From the NCBI RefSeq assembly GCF_032334255.1, contig NZ_JAUHMF010000001.1, positions 1,178,001 to 1,242,000 on the forward strand: a DNA stretch of 64,000 bases, given 5' to 3'. Shown one piece after another: positions 24,580 through 34,374 of this stretch. Below the pieces are notes generated by a model. That model was not told where the DNA came from. It made no database searches and saw only the letters and a list, made by a program, of their open reading frames with translations. Within the stretch, counting starts at the first letter, position 1. Every line of letters starts with the position of its first letter. Source of the stretch: Thermanaerothrix solaris (GTDB lineage Bacteria; Chloroflexota; Anaerolineae; Anaerolineales; Anaerolineaceae). A program made the position numbers and the translations under genes.

Positions 24580-24867
24580 TTACACTCCTTCACCAGCGGA
24601 TTCCTGAATCTCAACCACCGGCTTTCCTTCGCGCTTGAGGATGGCTTCCACCACCCATCGCTTTTCGCGAGAAAGCGGGCGACTTTCAACAATCACGACC
24701 TCGTCTCCTATCTGACATCCCAACGTATCATGCGCTTTAACGCGCTTGGATGAGTGCACCACCTTCTTATATAGAGGATGGCGATAGGTGCGCGAGATCT
24801 CGACCACCACGGTCTTCATCATCTTATTACTGGTGACCACACCGGTTAATCGTCGTCGCTTGTTCAT
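24580..24867 (-). CDS. rpsQ: 30S ribosomal protein S17
   Basis: A primary 16S rRNA binder of the OB fold. RRLTGVVTSNKMMKTVVVEI, SRTYRHPLYKKVVHSSKRVK and AHDTLGCQIGDEVVIVESRP, then LSREKRWVVEAIL, are standard. 95 residues. Its ATG overlaps the rpmC stop by four bases. Confidence 0.97.
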   Translation of the reverse strand: MNKRRRLTGVVTSNKMMKTVVVEISRTYRHPLYKKVVHSSKRVKAHDTLGCQIGDEVVIVESRPLSREKRWVVEAILKREGKPVVEIQESAGEGV

Positions 24868-25091
24868 CGGGCACCCTTCCCTGCATCTTTCTCTTTCGCT
24901 TCAGCTAGCTCACGCTCACGCAGGATGGTCAGATAACGCGCAATCAGACGACGGGTTTGCTTGATGCGGCTGGTATCCGTCAATTGCCCGGTGGTCATCT
25001 GAAAGCGCAAGTTCATCAGTTCCTGCCGTGCATCAGCCAGCTTGGCTTTAATTTCTTCGGTAGTCATCAGTCGAATCTGTTCTGGTTTCAT
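24864..25091 (-). CDS. rpmC: 50S ribosomal protein L29
   Basis: A two-helix protein near the peptide exit that helps dock SRP and trigger factor. MTTEEIKAKLADARQELMNL and RFQMTTGQLTDTSRIKQTRR-IARYLTILRERE match L29. 75 residues. It overlaps rplP and rpsQ by four bases on either side, so all three are translationally coupled. Confidence 0.97.
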   Translation of the reverse strand: MKPEQIRLMTTEEIKAKLADARQELMNLRFQMTTGQLTDTSRIKQTRRLIARYLTILRERELAEAKEKDAGKGAR

Positions 25092-25519
25092 GCCGATTCT
25101 CCTGCTACCACTTCTTCGTACGCCACAATCTTGGTCTTAATGGGTAGCTTGTACGCAGCCTGACGTAAGGCTTCCATTGCAACATCGGCAGGCAAACCAC
25201 TTACCTCAAACATAATACGTCCCGGGCGTACAACGGCCACCCAATATTCCACATTCCCCTTTCCTTTACCCATACGGGTCTCGGGGGGTTTGCGCGTGTA
25301 GGGCTTATCCGGGAAAATACGAATCCACATTTTGCCGCGGCGGCGCATCGCCCGCACGATGGTGCGGCGCGCAGCTTCGATCTGGCGGGCAGTAATCCAG
25401 GCCGGCTCCAACGCCTGCAGCCCGAACTCGCCGTACACCAGTTCAGCGCCGCGAGTGGCTTTCCCCTTCATGCGCCCACGCTGTTGTTTGCGCCATTTAA
25501 CACGTTTTGGCATCAACAT
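25088..25519 (-). CDS. rplP: 50S ribosomal protein L16
   Basis: L16 lies by the A-site tRNA elbow. MPKRVKWRKQQRGRMKGKAT, VYGEFGLQALEPAWITARQI and KMWIRIFPDKPYTRKPPETR-MGKGKGNVEYWVAVVRPGR are near invariant. 143 residues from ATG at 25519; an ATG two codons later is the other possible start. Confidence 0.97.
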   Translation of the reverse strand: MLMPKRVKWRKQQRGRMKGKATRGAELVYGEFGLQALEPAWITARQIEAARRTIVRAMRRRGKMWIRIFPDKPYTRKPPETRMGKGKGNVEYWVAVVRPGRIMFEVSGLPADVAMEALRQAAYKLPIKTKIVAYEEVVAGESA

Positions 25520-25566
25520 AATTCACTACCTCTCTCTCTGCGGATGGTTTCAGCCCACCGCGAATA

Positions 25567-26244
25567 TTATTCACTAACGTAAACACCCTCGGTAGCTTCC
25601 ACCTTCTCTTCCGCGCCAGGCAGAACATCACCTTTATAAACCCAAACCTTGACCCCGATGACGCCATAGGTGGTTTGGGCGATAGCGCGGGCAAAATCTA
25701 CATCGGCGCGGATAGTCTGCAACGGCACTCGGCCCTCGCGCAGCCAGACACTGCGGGCCATTTCAGCGCCGCTCAAACGCCCCGCAACCTCAATCTTGAT
25801 GCCCTGCGCACCCTGGCGCATAGCCTGCTGGATAGCGCGTTTCATGGCCCGGCGGTAAGCCACACGGCGTTCAATCTGGCTGGCAATATTGGTCGCCACC
25901 AGATAGGCGTCCAGGTCGGGATTCTTGACCTCTTTGATCTCCAGGTCAATCTTCTTGCCGGTCAACGCTTCCAAATCCTGGCGGATCTTCTTGACCGACT
26001 CACCTTTGCGCCCGATCAAAATGCCCGGCTTGGCCGTATGGACGATCACTTTGAGTTTGCCCGGGAAGCGCTCCACTTCCACCTTGGCCACTCCCGCCTT
26101 CTCGGCTTCAGCCATGATCAAGCGGCGAATCTCAAAATCCTGGTGCAACTGCTCAGTGTATTCCTGCCCTTCGGCATACCAACGCGCCTGCCAGGGCTTG
26201 ATGATACCTAAGCGAAATCCAATCGGATGAACTTTGCGACCCAT
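25567..26244 (-). CDS. rpsC: 30S ribosomal protein S3
   Basis: S3 lines the mRNA entry channel. MGRKVHPIGFRLGIIKPWQA, the KH domain with HTAKPGILIGRKGESVKKIR, and the C-terminal GVIGVKVWVYKGDVLPG are typical. 225 residues; AGGAG precedes the ATG. Confidence 0.97.
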   Translation of the reverse strand: MGRKVHPIGFRLGIIKPWQARWYAEGQEYTEQLHQDFEIRRLIMAEAEKAGVAKVEVERFPGKLKVIVHTAKPGILIGRKGESVKKIRQDLEALTGKKIDLEIKEVKNPDLDAYLVATNIASQIERRVAYRRAMKRAIQQAMRQGAQGIKIEVAGRLSGAEMARSVWLREGRVPLQTIRADVDFARAIAQTTYGVIGVKVWVYKGDVLPGAEEKVEATEGVYVSE

Positions 26245-26304
26245 ATACGCTCCTGATTACCAATCTCTCGCCAGAAGGTTGGATTCAACCACCTGGATGC
26301 TCTC

Positions 26305-26646
26305 CTATTCTCGCTCCCGCAGGATGACCGTCACGTGCGATGAACGGCGCAGGATCGGTCGAAAACGCCCTCGTGCACCAAAGCGGCGCCACTTGCGCGT
26401 CGGCGCCTCATCGGCAGTGATGCGGTAAACGTAAAGGTTCTCGCGGCTAATACCAAAATTCTCTTCGGCATTCGCCACGGCTGAAGCCAACAGTTTGCGC
26501 ACCGGCCGTGCCGCCCCTTTGGGAACGAACTTCAAGATATCCAGGGCCTCGACAGCCGGTTTACCGCGCACCAAGTCAATCACCAGGCGCACTTTCTGGG
26601 CAGAGATTGGACAATATCGTAATTGCGCGCGAACATCGGTAGCCAT
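26305..26646 (-). CDS. rplV: 50S ribosomal protein L22
   Basis: L22 extends a loop into the peptide tunnel. RYCPISAQKVRLVIDLVRGK and AVANAEENFGISRENLYVYR, then RGRFRPILRRSSHVTVILRE match the family; the tunnel loop has no deletion or insertion that would suggest macrolide resistance. I chose ATG at 26646, six bases after AGAGGTGA; GTG at 26655 overlaps the rpsS stop and is less likely. Confidence 0.96.
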   Translation of the reverse strand: MATDVRAQLRYCPISAQKVRLVIDLVRGKPAVEALDILKFVPKGAARPVRKLLASAVANAEENFGISRENLYVYRITADEAPTRKWRRFGARGRFRPILRRSSHVTVILRERE

Positions 26647-26651
26647 AGCGC

Positions 26652-26930
26652 TCACCTCTTCTTCGAGGATTTCTCGGCCACGTGGCCGCGGAAAGTGCGC
26701 GTTGGCGCAAACTCACCCAGACGGTGCCCCACCATGTTTTCGGTGATGTAAATCGGCACATGGCGACGGCCATCATGCACCGCAATCGTATGCCCAACCA
26801 TCTGCGGGAAGATGACACTCGCGCGGCTCCAGGTTCGAATCACCTTCTTCTCGCCACGGAGATTCATCTCCTCGATGCGTTTGAGCAACTTCGGATCAAC
26901 ATAAGGTCCTTTTTTCAATGAACGTGACAT
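26652..26930 (-). CDS. rpsS: 30S ribosomal protein S19
   Basis: S19 sits in the head of the small subunit. MSRSLKKGPYVDPKLLKRIE, TWSRASVIFPQMVGHTIAVH and HVPIYITENMVGHRLGEFAP are hallmarks. 92 residues. It follows rplB by 41 bases. Confidence 0.97.
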   Translation of the reverse strand: MSRSLKKGPYVDPKLLKRIEEMNLRGEKKVIRTWSRASVIFPQMVGHTIAVHDGRRHVPIYITENMVGHRLGEFAPTRTFRGHVAEKSSKKR

Positions 26931-26971
26931 ACGCTCGTCCCTCTTCTACTCATCCATTGTGTCCACAACGC

Positions 26972-27796
26972 TTATTTACGTCGTTTCACAATGTATTTAT
27001 CAGTCTGCTTGTTACGGCGGGTCTTATAGCCTCGTGTAGGCTTACCCCAGGGTGATTTCGGCCCAGGCATACCAATGGGCTGGCGGCCTTCACCACCACC
27101 ATGCGGATGGTCGCGTGGCGACATTGCCGTACCGCGCACCGTAGGACGAATACCCAAGTAGCGCTTACGCCCGGCCTTACCCAATTTGATGTTGCTATGC
27201 TCAAGGTTGCCAACCTGCCCAATGGTGGCATAGCAGGTCTGGCGCACCAAACGCACCTCACCCGAAGGCAAACGGATTTGCGCGTAGTCGCCCTCTTTGG
27301 CCAGCAACTGCGCCGCCGCACCTGCTGAGCGCACTAATTGCCCACCCCGACCTTCGTAAAGTTCAATGTTGTGGATCATCGTACCCACAGGGATGTTGGC
27401 AATAGGAAGGGCGTTCCCGGGGCGGATATCCACGCTCGGTCCGGCCATCACCGTATCGCCAACCTTGAGACCCAATGGAGCAATGATGTAGCGCTTCTCA
27501 CCATCCGCATAATGCAACAACGCCAGGCGCGCGGTGCGGTTGGGATCATATTCAATCGCCGCCACTTTGGCCGGGATGCCACGCTTATCGCGCTTGAAAT
27601 CCACCAGGCGAATATAGCGGCGCACGCCACCGCCACGATGACGTACCGTAACCCGCCCGTACATGTTGCGGCCCGCATGGACTTTGCGCACCACAATGAG
27701 CGAGCGTTCTGGCTCGGTCTTCGTGATTTCCTCAAAGGTATATCCGGTCATACCGCGCAGACCGGGGGTTACCGGTTTATAGACCTTGATGCCCAT
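26972..27796 (-). CDS. rplB: 50S ribosomal protein L2
   Basis: L2 helps form the peptidyl transferase centre. IKVYKPVTPGLRGMTGYTFE, RNMYGRVTVRHRGGGVRRYI and the catalytic-centre loop RPTVRGTAMSPRDHPHGGGE with the key His are present. 274 residues from ATG at 27796, which shares a base with the rplW stop (TGATG); a GTG lies one codon earlier. Confidence 0.97.
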   Translation of the reverse strand: MGIKVYKPVTPGLRGMTGYTFEEITKTEPERSLIVVRKVHAGRNMYGRVTVRHRGGGVRRYIRLVDFKRDKRGIPAKVAAIEYDPNRTARLALLHYADGEKRYIIAPLGLKVGDTVMAGPSVDIRPGNALPIANIPVGTMIHNIELYEGRGGQLVRSAGAAAQLLAKEGDYAQIRLPSGEVRLVRQTCYATIGQVGNLEHSNIKLGKAGRKRYLGIRPTVRGTAMSPRDHPHGGGEGRQPIGMPGPKSPWGKPTRGYKTRRNKQTDKYIVKRRK

Positions 27797-28101
27797 CACT
27801 CAACCCCTTCCAACAGTGGTATGCGATCCTCGGGCGCCAGGGTAACAATCGCCTTTTTGTAGCCCGGATTGCGAACCACCCAACGGCGGCTGCGCGCCCG
27901 ACGTGTTCGCTTGGCCGGCACGTTGACGATGTTCACGCGCAACACACGGACGTTGAACAATTCCTCAACGGCCTGCTTTACCAGATCTTTGTTCGCTTCC
28001 TCAGCGACCTCAAAGATATACTGGTGCAATTTCGCCATCTGATAGTGCGATTTCTCAGTAATAATGGGGCGGCGGAGAATATCATAAATCGTCAACATCA
28101 T
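27796..28101 (-). CDS. rplW: 50S ribosomal protein L23
   Basis: L23 lies at the tunnel exit and is the main docking site for trigger factor and SRP. YDILRRPIITEKSHYQMAKL and YIFEVAEEANKDLVKQAVEE-LFNVRVLRVNIVNVP match. 101 residues. Two ATGs in tandem follow GGAGG; the second (28098) has the better spacing. Confidence 0.97.
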   Translation of the reverse strand: MMLTIYDILRRPIITEKSHYQMAKLHQYIFEVAEEANKDLVKQAVEELFNVRVLRVNIVNVPAKRTRRARSRRWVVRNPGYKKAIVTLAPEDRIPLLEGVE

Positions 28102-28108
28102 CGTCCTC

Positions 28109-28738
28109 CTACCCTCCCAGGTAACTCGTAATCACATCCAGCGCCGCCACCGGCATAATGACCTTATCAAAGGTGAGCAAATCGCGGATGTTCAAATAAT
28201 TGGCCAACAATGTTTTCGTCTCCGGCAGATTGCGCGTTGAAAGGATGACGTTTTCATAAGAGGCTTTTTGCGGTAGCAGGATCAACGCACTGGAGTCACC
28301 CACCAGAGCACTCAAAGCCTGAGCCATAAGACGCGTGCGCGGTTCAGGCAACGCCAGGTTATCCACCAACACAATCGCCTGCTCGGCAGCCTTTACCGAA
28401 AGCGCTGAACGCAGCGCTGCCCGACGCATCTTGCGTGGCATGGCCAGGGTGTATTTATGCGGATGCGGGGTATGTACACGACCGCCACCTTTCCACTGCG
28501 CCGCACGGATAGAACCCTGTCGTGCACGCCCGGTGCCTTTCTGCCGCCAGGGCTTGCGCCCACCCCCCGAGACCTCATTACGGGTCTTGGTGTCATGGGT
28601 ACCCAGGCGCGCATTGGCCATCTGGCGCACATAAGCCTGGTGCATCAAACTCACATTGATTGGGGCATTGAAGATCTGATCAGGCAATTCCACCTGACCC
28701 ACCTTCTGGCCCGAGAGGTTATAAACATCGGCTAACAT
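28109..28738 (-). CDS. rplD: 50S ribosomal protein L4
   Basis: L4 reaches into the peptide tunnel; in enteric bacteria it also represses the S10 operon through the leader RNA. ANARLGTHDTKTRNEVSGGG followed by RKPWRQKGTGRARQGSIRAA is the conserved tunnel loop. 209 residues. It follows rplC by 31 bases. Confidence 0.97.
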   Translation of the reverse strand: MLADVYNLSGQKVGQVELPDQIFNAPINVSLMHQAYVRQMANARLGTHDTKTRNEVSGGGRKPWRQKGTGRARQGSIRAAQWKGGGRVHTPHPHKYTLAMPRKMRRAALRSALSVKAAEQAIVLVDNLALPEPRTRLMAQALSALVGDSSALILLPQKASYENVILSTRNLPETKTLLANYLNIRDLLTFDKVIMPVAALDVITSYLGG

Positions 28739-28769
28739 AGTTCTACTACTCCCTCAGTCCCGGTAATAC

Positions 28770-29411
28770 TCACCGCTTTTGTTTGCGTGCCTCGCGGATC
28801 ATCACCAGGCCACCTCGCGGACCCGGAACCGAACCGCAAACACCGATTAGGTTGCGCTCAGCATCTACCAGCACGACCTTGAGATTCTGGGCCGTAACAC
28901 GCTGGTTACCCATATGCCCCGGCCCCCGTGAACCCTTATAAACTCGCCCAGGCGTGGTACCGGAACTGCGCGAACCCGGCGCACGATGCCGATCCGACTG
29001 ACCATGGGTTTTAGGGCCGCCGCGGAAGTGATAGCGTTTGACACCGCCCTGGAAACCACGTCCCTTGCTGGTGCCAATAACATCCACGCGTTCGCCGATC
29101 GAAAAGACCTCAACGGTAACTTTATCACCCTCGTTGACCTCTGGCGTCTTAACCCGGAACTCACGCAAAAAGCGCAATGGTGGAAGATTAAGACCATTGC
29201 GTTTGAGGTGCCCGAGTTCACCCGCCGTCAGGCGCTTGGGCTTGACTTCCTGGTAACCCAGTTGCACCGCTGAGTAGCCATCTCGATCCGGCAAGCGCAC
29301 CTGGGTAACGTAGCATGGCCCAGCCTCAATGACGGTGACCGGGATAGCGGCACCCTGCTCATCGAAGATCTGGGTCATGCCGATCTTCTTGCCAATCAGC
29401 CCTTTGAACAT
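28770..29411 (-). CDS. rplC: 50S ribosomal protein L3
   Basis: L3 starts large-subunit assembly and touches the peptidyl transferase centre. MFKGLIGKKIGMTQIFDEQG, SKGRGFQGGVKRYHFRGGPK and THGQSDRHRAPGSRSSGTTP are typical. 213 residues; AAGGAG before the ATG. Unusually it is separated from rpsJ by 210 bases that hold a promoter and a structured leader. Confidence 0.97.
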   Translation of the reverse strand: MFKGLIGKKIGMTQIFDEQGAAIPVTVIEAGPCYVTQVRLPDRDGYSAVQLGYQEVKPKRLTAGELGHLKRNGLNLPPLRFLREFRVKTPEVNEGDKVTVEVFSIGERVDVIGTSKGRGFQGGVKRYHFRGGPKTHGQSDRHRAPGSRSSGTTPGRVYKGSRGPGHMGNQRVTAQNLKVVLVDAERNLIGVCGSVPGPRGGLVMIREARKQKR

Positions 29412-29588
29412 CTCTGTTGTTCTCCTTACTGTTTTAGTTTTTCCGAGACTGTCAGCCTGGGCTAGGCTGCATCATCTCTGACCGCGGTGCAGTCAGTAGC
29501 GGGCTGCGTCACCTTCACGTTGTCTGCGCGGGCGCCCACCCGTCTACTCTTGCATCGCCTTGTCGGGTCTTACCCGAAAAACCGCTCT
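29412..29588 (-). other. Structured mRNA leader ahead of rplC
   Basis: About 180 untranslated bases between the promoter at 29589-29617 and rplC. On the minus strand several hairpins are visible: TCGGGT-AAG-ACCCGA near 29565-29579, CTGAC paired with GTCAG, and CAGCCT-AGCCC-AGGCTG. In E. coli the S10 operon leader is the target of L4; whether this one works that way is inference from its position. Confidence 0.5.
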
Positions 29589-29617
29589 ATTTTACCGCAA
29601 TGTTGCGCTTTTGACTA
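29589..29617 (-). promoter_or_regulatory. Promoter for rplC and the S10-type genes
   Basis: On the minus strand TAGTCA (29612-29617, four of six), a 17-base spacer and TAAAAT (29589-29594, five of six). The -35 lies just past the rpsJ stop. It would start a transcript with a leader of about 170 bases before rplC. Confidence 0.6.
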
Positions 29618-29621
29618 GACC

Positions 29622-29933
29622 CTAAATCTTGATTTCAATGTCCACGCCCGCCGGTAGATTCAGGCGCATCAGCATGTCAATGGTCTTCGAATCAGGGTCT
29701 AAAATGTCAATCAAGCGCTTATGCGTTCGGATTTCAAAGTGCTCGTGCGAATCCTTATCAATGAACGTCGAACGACGAACGGTGAAGCGTTCAATGCGGG
29801 TGGGTAAGGGCACCGGCCCCACCACCCGCGCCCCGCTTCGCTCCGCGGTCTCGACAATCCGCCGCGCCGACTGATCCAAAACGCGATGATCATACGCTTT
29901 AAGACGGATGCGAATACGTTGTTTCGCCACCAT
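29622..29933 (-). CDS. rpsJ: 30S ribosomal protein S10
   Basis: S10 of the 30S head, also the NusE transcription factor. QRIRIRLKAYDHRVLDQSAR, VVGPVPLPTRIERFTVRRST and HEHFEIRTHKRLIDILDPDS are near invariant. I chose ATG at 29933, which gives the normal 103 residues; the longer frame begins inside tuf. It follows tuf by ten bases and thus belongs with the str genes here rather than with rplC. Confidence 0.97.
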   Translation of the reverse strand: MVAKQRIRIRLKAYDHRVLDQSARRIVETAERSGARVVGPVPLPTRIERFTVRRSTFIDKDSHEHFEIRTHKRLIDILDPDSKTIDMLMRLNLPAGVDIEIKI

Positions 29934-29943
29934 AATTAGCCAC

Positions 29944-31146
<1,203 letters not shown>

Positions 31147-31181
31147 GTATCACATTCCTCCTGATCATATGGCAGTTTAGA

Positions 31182-33254
31182 TTATCCAAGAATTTTGACC
31201 CGAACTGACTCAGGCACTGGAGCATAATGATCAAACTCCATGGTATAAATGCCGCGCCCCTGGGTTGCCGAGCGCAGTTCGGTAGCATACCCAAACATTT
31301 CGGCCATTGGAACCAACGCCCGCACGGCCTGCATTCCACCCGGGCGCGGTTCCATCCCCTGGATCTCCGCCCGCCGGGCATTTAATTGACCCAACACATC
31401 TCCCAAATTGGCTTCCGGTACTAACACCTCCACTTTCATAATCGGCTCCAACAGAACCGGAGCGCCTCGTTGCACCCCTTCCTTGAAGGCAAACGAAGCA
31501 GCCACCTTGAAGGCCATATCGCTGGAATCCACCTCGTGGTAGGATCCCCCCAAGAGCGTGACCTGCACATCGGTCACCGGGTAACCCGCTAGAACACCTG
31601 CTTCAGCCGCTTCGAGAATCCCCTTTTCAATCGCCGGAATGTATTCCTTGGGGATCACACCACCCACAGTCTTATCAATGAATTTGATCCCATTCCCTCG
31701 CTCTAAGGGCTCCAGCGAGATGATGACATGGCCATATTGCCCACGCCCACCGGTTTGTTTCACATAGCGATAATTAACCTCGGGCACCGGGCGGCTGATG
31801 GTTTCACGATACGAAACGCGCGGGCGACCTACGTTGGCTTGAACACGGAACTCGCGCATCATACGATCCACGATGATATCGAGATGAAGTTCACCCATGC
31901 CCGAGATAATCGTCTGGCCGGTATTCTCATCAAAGCGCACTTTGAAGGTGGGGTCTTCTTCGGCCAAGCGGCGCAAAGCCTCAGCCATACGATCTTGATC
32001 AGCGGTGGTCTTGGGTTCAACCGCTACAGAGATGACCGGTTCGGGGAAGGTAATGCTTTCCAACAAAATAGGATGTTTGGGATCACACAGGGTATCACCG
32101 GTAAAAGTGTCTTTTAATCCCAACACCGCACCAATATCACCGGCACAGATTTCGCTCACGTCTTCCCGCCGATCGGCATACATGCGTACAATACGCCCAA
32201 TGCGTTCTTTACGCCGCCGCGATGAATTCAGCACCATGTCCCCCTGGGTCACCTTGCCCGAATAAACACGGAAATAAGCCAACCGACCCACATAAGGATC
32301 CGCAACAATCTTAAAGACGAGCGCGCACATTGGCTCGTCATCCGATGGCCGGCGCTCAATAATAACGTCTGGGTTATCCGGGTCGGTGCCTTTAACGGGG
32401 GGAATATCTGCCGGTGAGGGCAAATAATCAATTACTGCATCTAAGAGGGGCTGAATACCGCGATTGCGCAGGGCTGAGCCACAGAATATTGGGGTAGCCT
32501 TGTTTGCGATAACGGCTTTGCGCAGTGCCTGTTTAAGTTCCTCGACGCTGATCTCTTCCCCTTCCAGGTATTTGACGATCAACTCATCCTCAAACTCGGC
32601 GATGCGCTCCACCATGATTGCTCGCCACTCCTCAGCCTGGGCGCGCAGGTCCTCTGGAATGGGCGCATACACCGGCTCGCGGCCTAGTTCATCCTCCCAA
32701 TAAATGGCTTGCATCGTGAGCAGATCAACGACCCCGCGGAACGCCGCTTCGCTTCCAATAGGAATTTGCATGGGGATTGGATTGGCGCCTAACCGTTGAC
32801 GAATGGATTCGATGGTTCGCTCAAACGACGCTCCCACCCGATCCATTTTATTCGCAAAGCAAATTCGCGGTACATTGTAGCGATCTGCCTGGCGCCACAC
32901 CGTCTCACTCTGCGGCTCGACCCCTTGCACGGCATCAAAAACGACAATACCGCCATCCAAAACACGCAGGGATCGCTGTACTTCGGCAGTGAAATCAATA
33001 TGCCCCGGAGTGTCAATCAGATTGATCTGATACCCTTTCCACTCCGCCGTCACCGCCGCAGAAACAATGGTTATGCCGCGCTCCCGCTCCTGCTCCATCC
33101 AATCGGTAACGGTTGTACCTTCATCTACCGACCCCAGGCGATAGGTGCGCCCGGTGTAGAACAGGATACGCTCGGTCGTGGTGGTCTTGCCCGCGTCAAT
33201 GTGGGCAATGATCCCAATATTACGACACTTCTCCAACGGAAAATTGCGTGGCAT
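31182..33254 (-). CDS. fusA: Translation elongation factor G
   Basis: The GTPase that moves tRNA and mRNA after peptide transfer. G1 AHIDAGKTTTTERILFYTGR, the G2 loop GTTVTDWMEQERERGITIVS, DTPGHIDFTAEVQRSLRVLD and NKMDRVG are intact, followed by domains II-V in a normal 690 residues. In domain IV YRETISRPVPEVNYRYVKQT is the usual element. Str-operon position between rpsG and tuf. Confidence 0.98.
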   Translation of the reverse strand: MPRNFPLEKCRNIGIIAHIDAGKTTTTERILFYTGRTYRLGSVDEGTTVTDWMEQERERGITIVSAAVTAEWKGYQINLIDTPGHIDFTAEVQRSLRVLDGGIVVFDAVQGVEPQSETVWRQADRYNVPRICFANKMDRVGASFERTIESIRQRLGANPIPMQIPIGSEAAFRGVVDLLTMQAIYWEDELGREPVYAPIPEDLRAQAEEWRAIMVERIAEFEDELIVKYLEGEEISVEELKQALRKAVIANKATPIFCGSALRNRGIQPLLDAVIDYLPSPADIPPVKGTDPDNPDVIIERRPSDDEPMCALVFKIVADPYVGRLAYFRVYSGKVTQGDMVLNSSRRRKERIGRIVRMYADRREDVSEICAGDIGAVLGLKDTFTGDTLCDPKHPILLESITFPEPVISVAVEPKTTADQDRMAEALRRLAEEDPTFKVRFDENTGQTIISGMGELHLDIIVDRMMREFRVQANVGRPRVSYRETISRPVPEVNYRYVKQTGGRGQYGHVIISLEPLERGNGIKFIDKTVGGVIPKEYIPAIEKGILEAAEAGVLAGYPVTDVQVTLLGGSYHEVDSSDMAFKVAASFAFKEGVQRGAPVLLEPIMKVEVLVPEANLGDVLGQLNARRAEIQGMEPRPGGMQAVRALVPMAEMFGYATELRSATQGRGIYTMEFDHYAPVPESVRVKILG

Positions 33255-33293
33255 AACCGCTTACCTCTAAGAGATCCCTTTCTGCTCGATAGC

Positions 33294-33761
33294 CTAGACG
33301 CGGTAGTGAGAGAAAGCGCGGTTCGCCTCGGCCATCTTGTGGGTCTCATCACGTTTGCGGATCGCCGCACCCTGGCCACTGGCAGCATCCAATAATTCCG
33401 CCGAAAGTTTCTCAACCATAGATTTACCCGTCCGTGCCTTGGCCGCCTCTAAAATCCAGCGCATGGCCAGGGTTGTGCGACGATAATCGGGTACCTCCAT
33501 AGGCACCTGATAGGTCGCACCACCAACGCGCCGCGGACGCACTTCCATGATCGGACCGACATTACGAATGGCTTGCTCGAAGACCTCCAGCGGATTCTTA
33601 CCCGTCTTCTCGCGGATGACGTCAAAGGAATCATAAACAATCCGCATGGCCAGGCTTTTCTTGCCTCGCCGCATCACATGATTGATAAACTTCTGCACCA
33701 GAACGCTTCCGTAGCGCACGTCCGGGGGCAATTCACGTCGTTCAGGTTTTCCGCGCCGCAT
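33294..33761 (-). CDS. rpsG: 30S ribosomal protein S7
   Basis: S7 nucleates assembly of the 30S head. MRRGKPERRELPPDVRYGSV, FINHVMRRGKKSLAMRIVYD and VGGATYQVPMEVPDYRRTTL are typical; 155 residues. In E. coli S7 represses the str operon; no binding site can be assigned here. GAGG before the ATG. Confidence 0.97.
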   Translation of the reverse strand: MRRGKPERRELPPDVRYGSVLVQKFINHVMRRGKKSLAMRIVYDSFDVIREKTGKNPLEVFEQAIRNVGPIMEVRPRRVGGATYQVPMEVPDYRRTTLAMRWILEAAKARTGKSMVEKLSAELLDAASGQGAAIRKRDETHKMAEANRAFSHYRV

Positions 33762-33790
33762 GCTTTATCCTCTCCGTCTTCAGGACCTGA

Positions 33791-34219
33791 TTATTTCTTG
33801 GCCTCTTTCGGCTTCTTCGTGCCGTATTTCGATCGCCCTTGCATCCGTTTAGCCACACCGGTCGCATCCAACGTACCACGCACGATGTGATACCGCACAC
33901 CCGGCAGGTCTTTCACACGTCCACCGCGCACCAATACCACCGAGTGCTCCTGCAATTGGTGACCTTCACCAGGAATGTAGGCCGTTACTTCAATCCCGTT
34001 GGTCAAACGCACACGGGCGATTTTGCGTAGGGCCGAATTAGGCTTCTTGGGGGTCATAGTACGCACCACCGTACACACCCCACGCTTTTGGGGCGCGCCC
34101 TTATCCACACGGATACGTCGCTGACGCATCGTGTTCAAAATATACTGCAAGGCTGGCGCTTTGCTCTTTTCCTTTTTGACTTGGCGTCCTTTTCGAACAA
34201 GTTGATTTATCGTTGGCAC
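33791..34219 (-). CDS. rpsL: 30S ribosomal protein S12
   Basis: S12 monitors decoding at the A site. PTINQLVRKGRQVKKEKSKA, then PQKRGVCTVVRTMTPKKPNS and YIPGEGHQLQEHSVVLVRGG are standard; the Lys residues linked to streptomycin sensitivity are unchanged. About 17 extra residues lie between PALQ and PQKRG, as in several Gram-positive phyla. I chose GTG at 34219, seven bases after GGAGG, giving 142 residues; the longer frame reaches into the promoter leader. Confidence 0.96.
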   Translation of the reverse strand: MPTINQLVRKGRQVKKEKSKAPALQYILNTMRQRRIRVDKGAPQKRGVCTVVRTMTPKKPNSALRKIARVRLTNGIEVTAYIPGEGHQLQEHSVVLVRGGRVKDLPGVRYHIVRGTLDATGVAKRMQGRSKYGTKKPKEAKK

Positions 34220-34269
34220 GTCCTCGCCTCCAAAAAATCGTAGTACATCTGATCCGTTTCTCAACAACC

Positions 34270-34298
34270 GAGGCCATCGTATGTAGGCCGATGGCCTC
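34270..34298 (-). other. Hairpin in the rpsL 5' leader
   Basis: A perfect ten-base-pair stem, GAGGCCATCG (34270-34279) with CGATGGCCTC (34289-34298), and nine-base loop. It lies between the promoter at 34346-34374 and rpsL, and has no T-tract, so it is a leader structure rather than a terminator; it could also help end rpoB transcripts. Confidence 0.6.
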
Positions 34299-34345
34299 AC
34301 CATTGCTTGCCTACAACATCGCCGCAGGCAAAGGCACGGCGGCTG

Positions 34346-34374
34346 ATTATATCATGGGGGTTATGAACCGTCAA
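34346..34374 (-). promoter_or_regulatory. Strong promoter for the str genes
   Basis: On the minus strand TTGACG (34369-34374), a 17-base spacer and a perfect TATAAT (34346-34351). The -35 box lies inside the last codons of rpoB. It gives rpsL a leader of about 120 bases and uncouples the str genes from rpoB. Confidence 0.85.
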
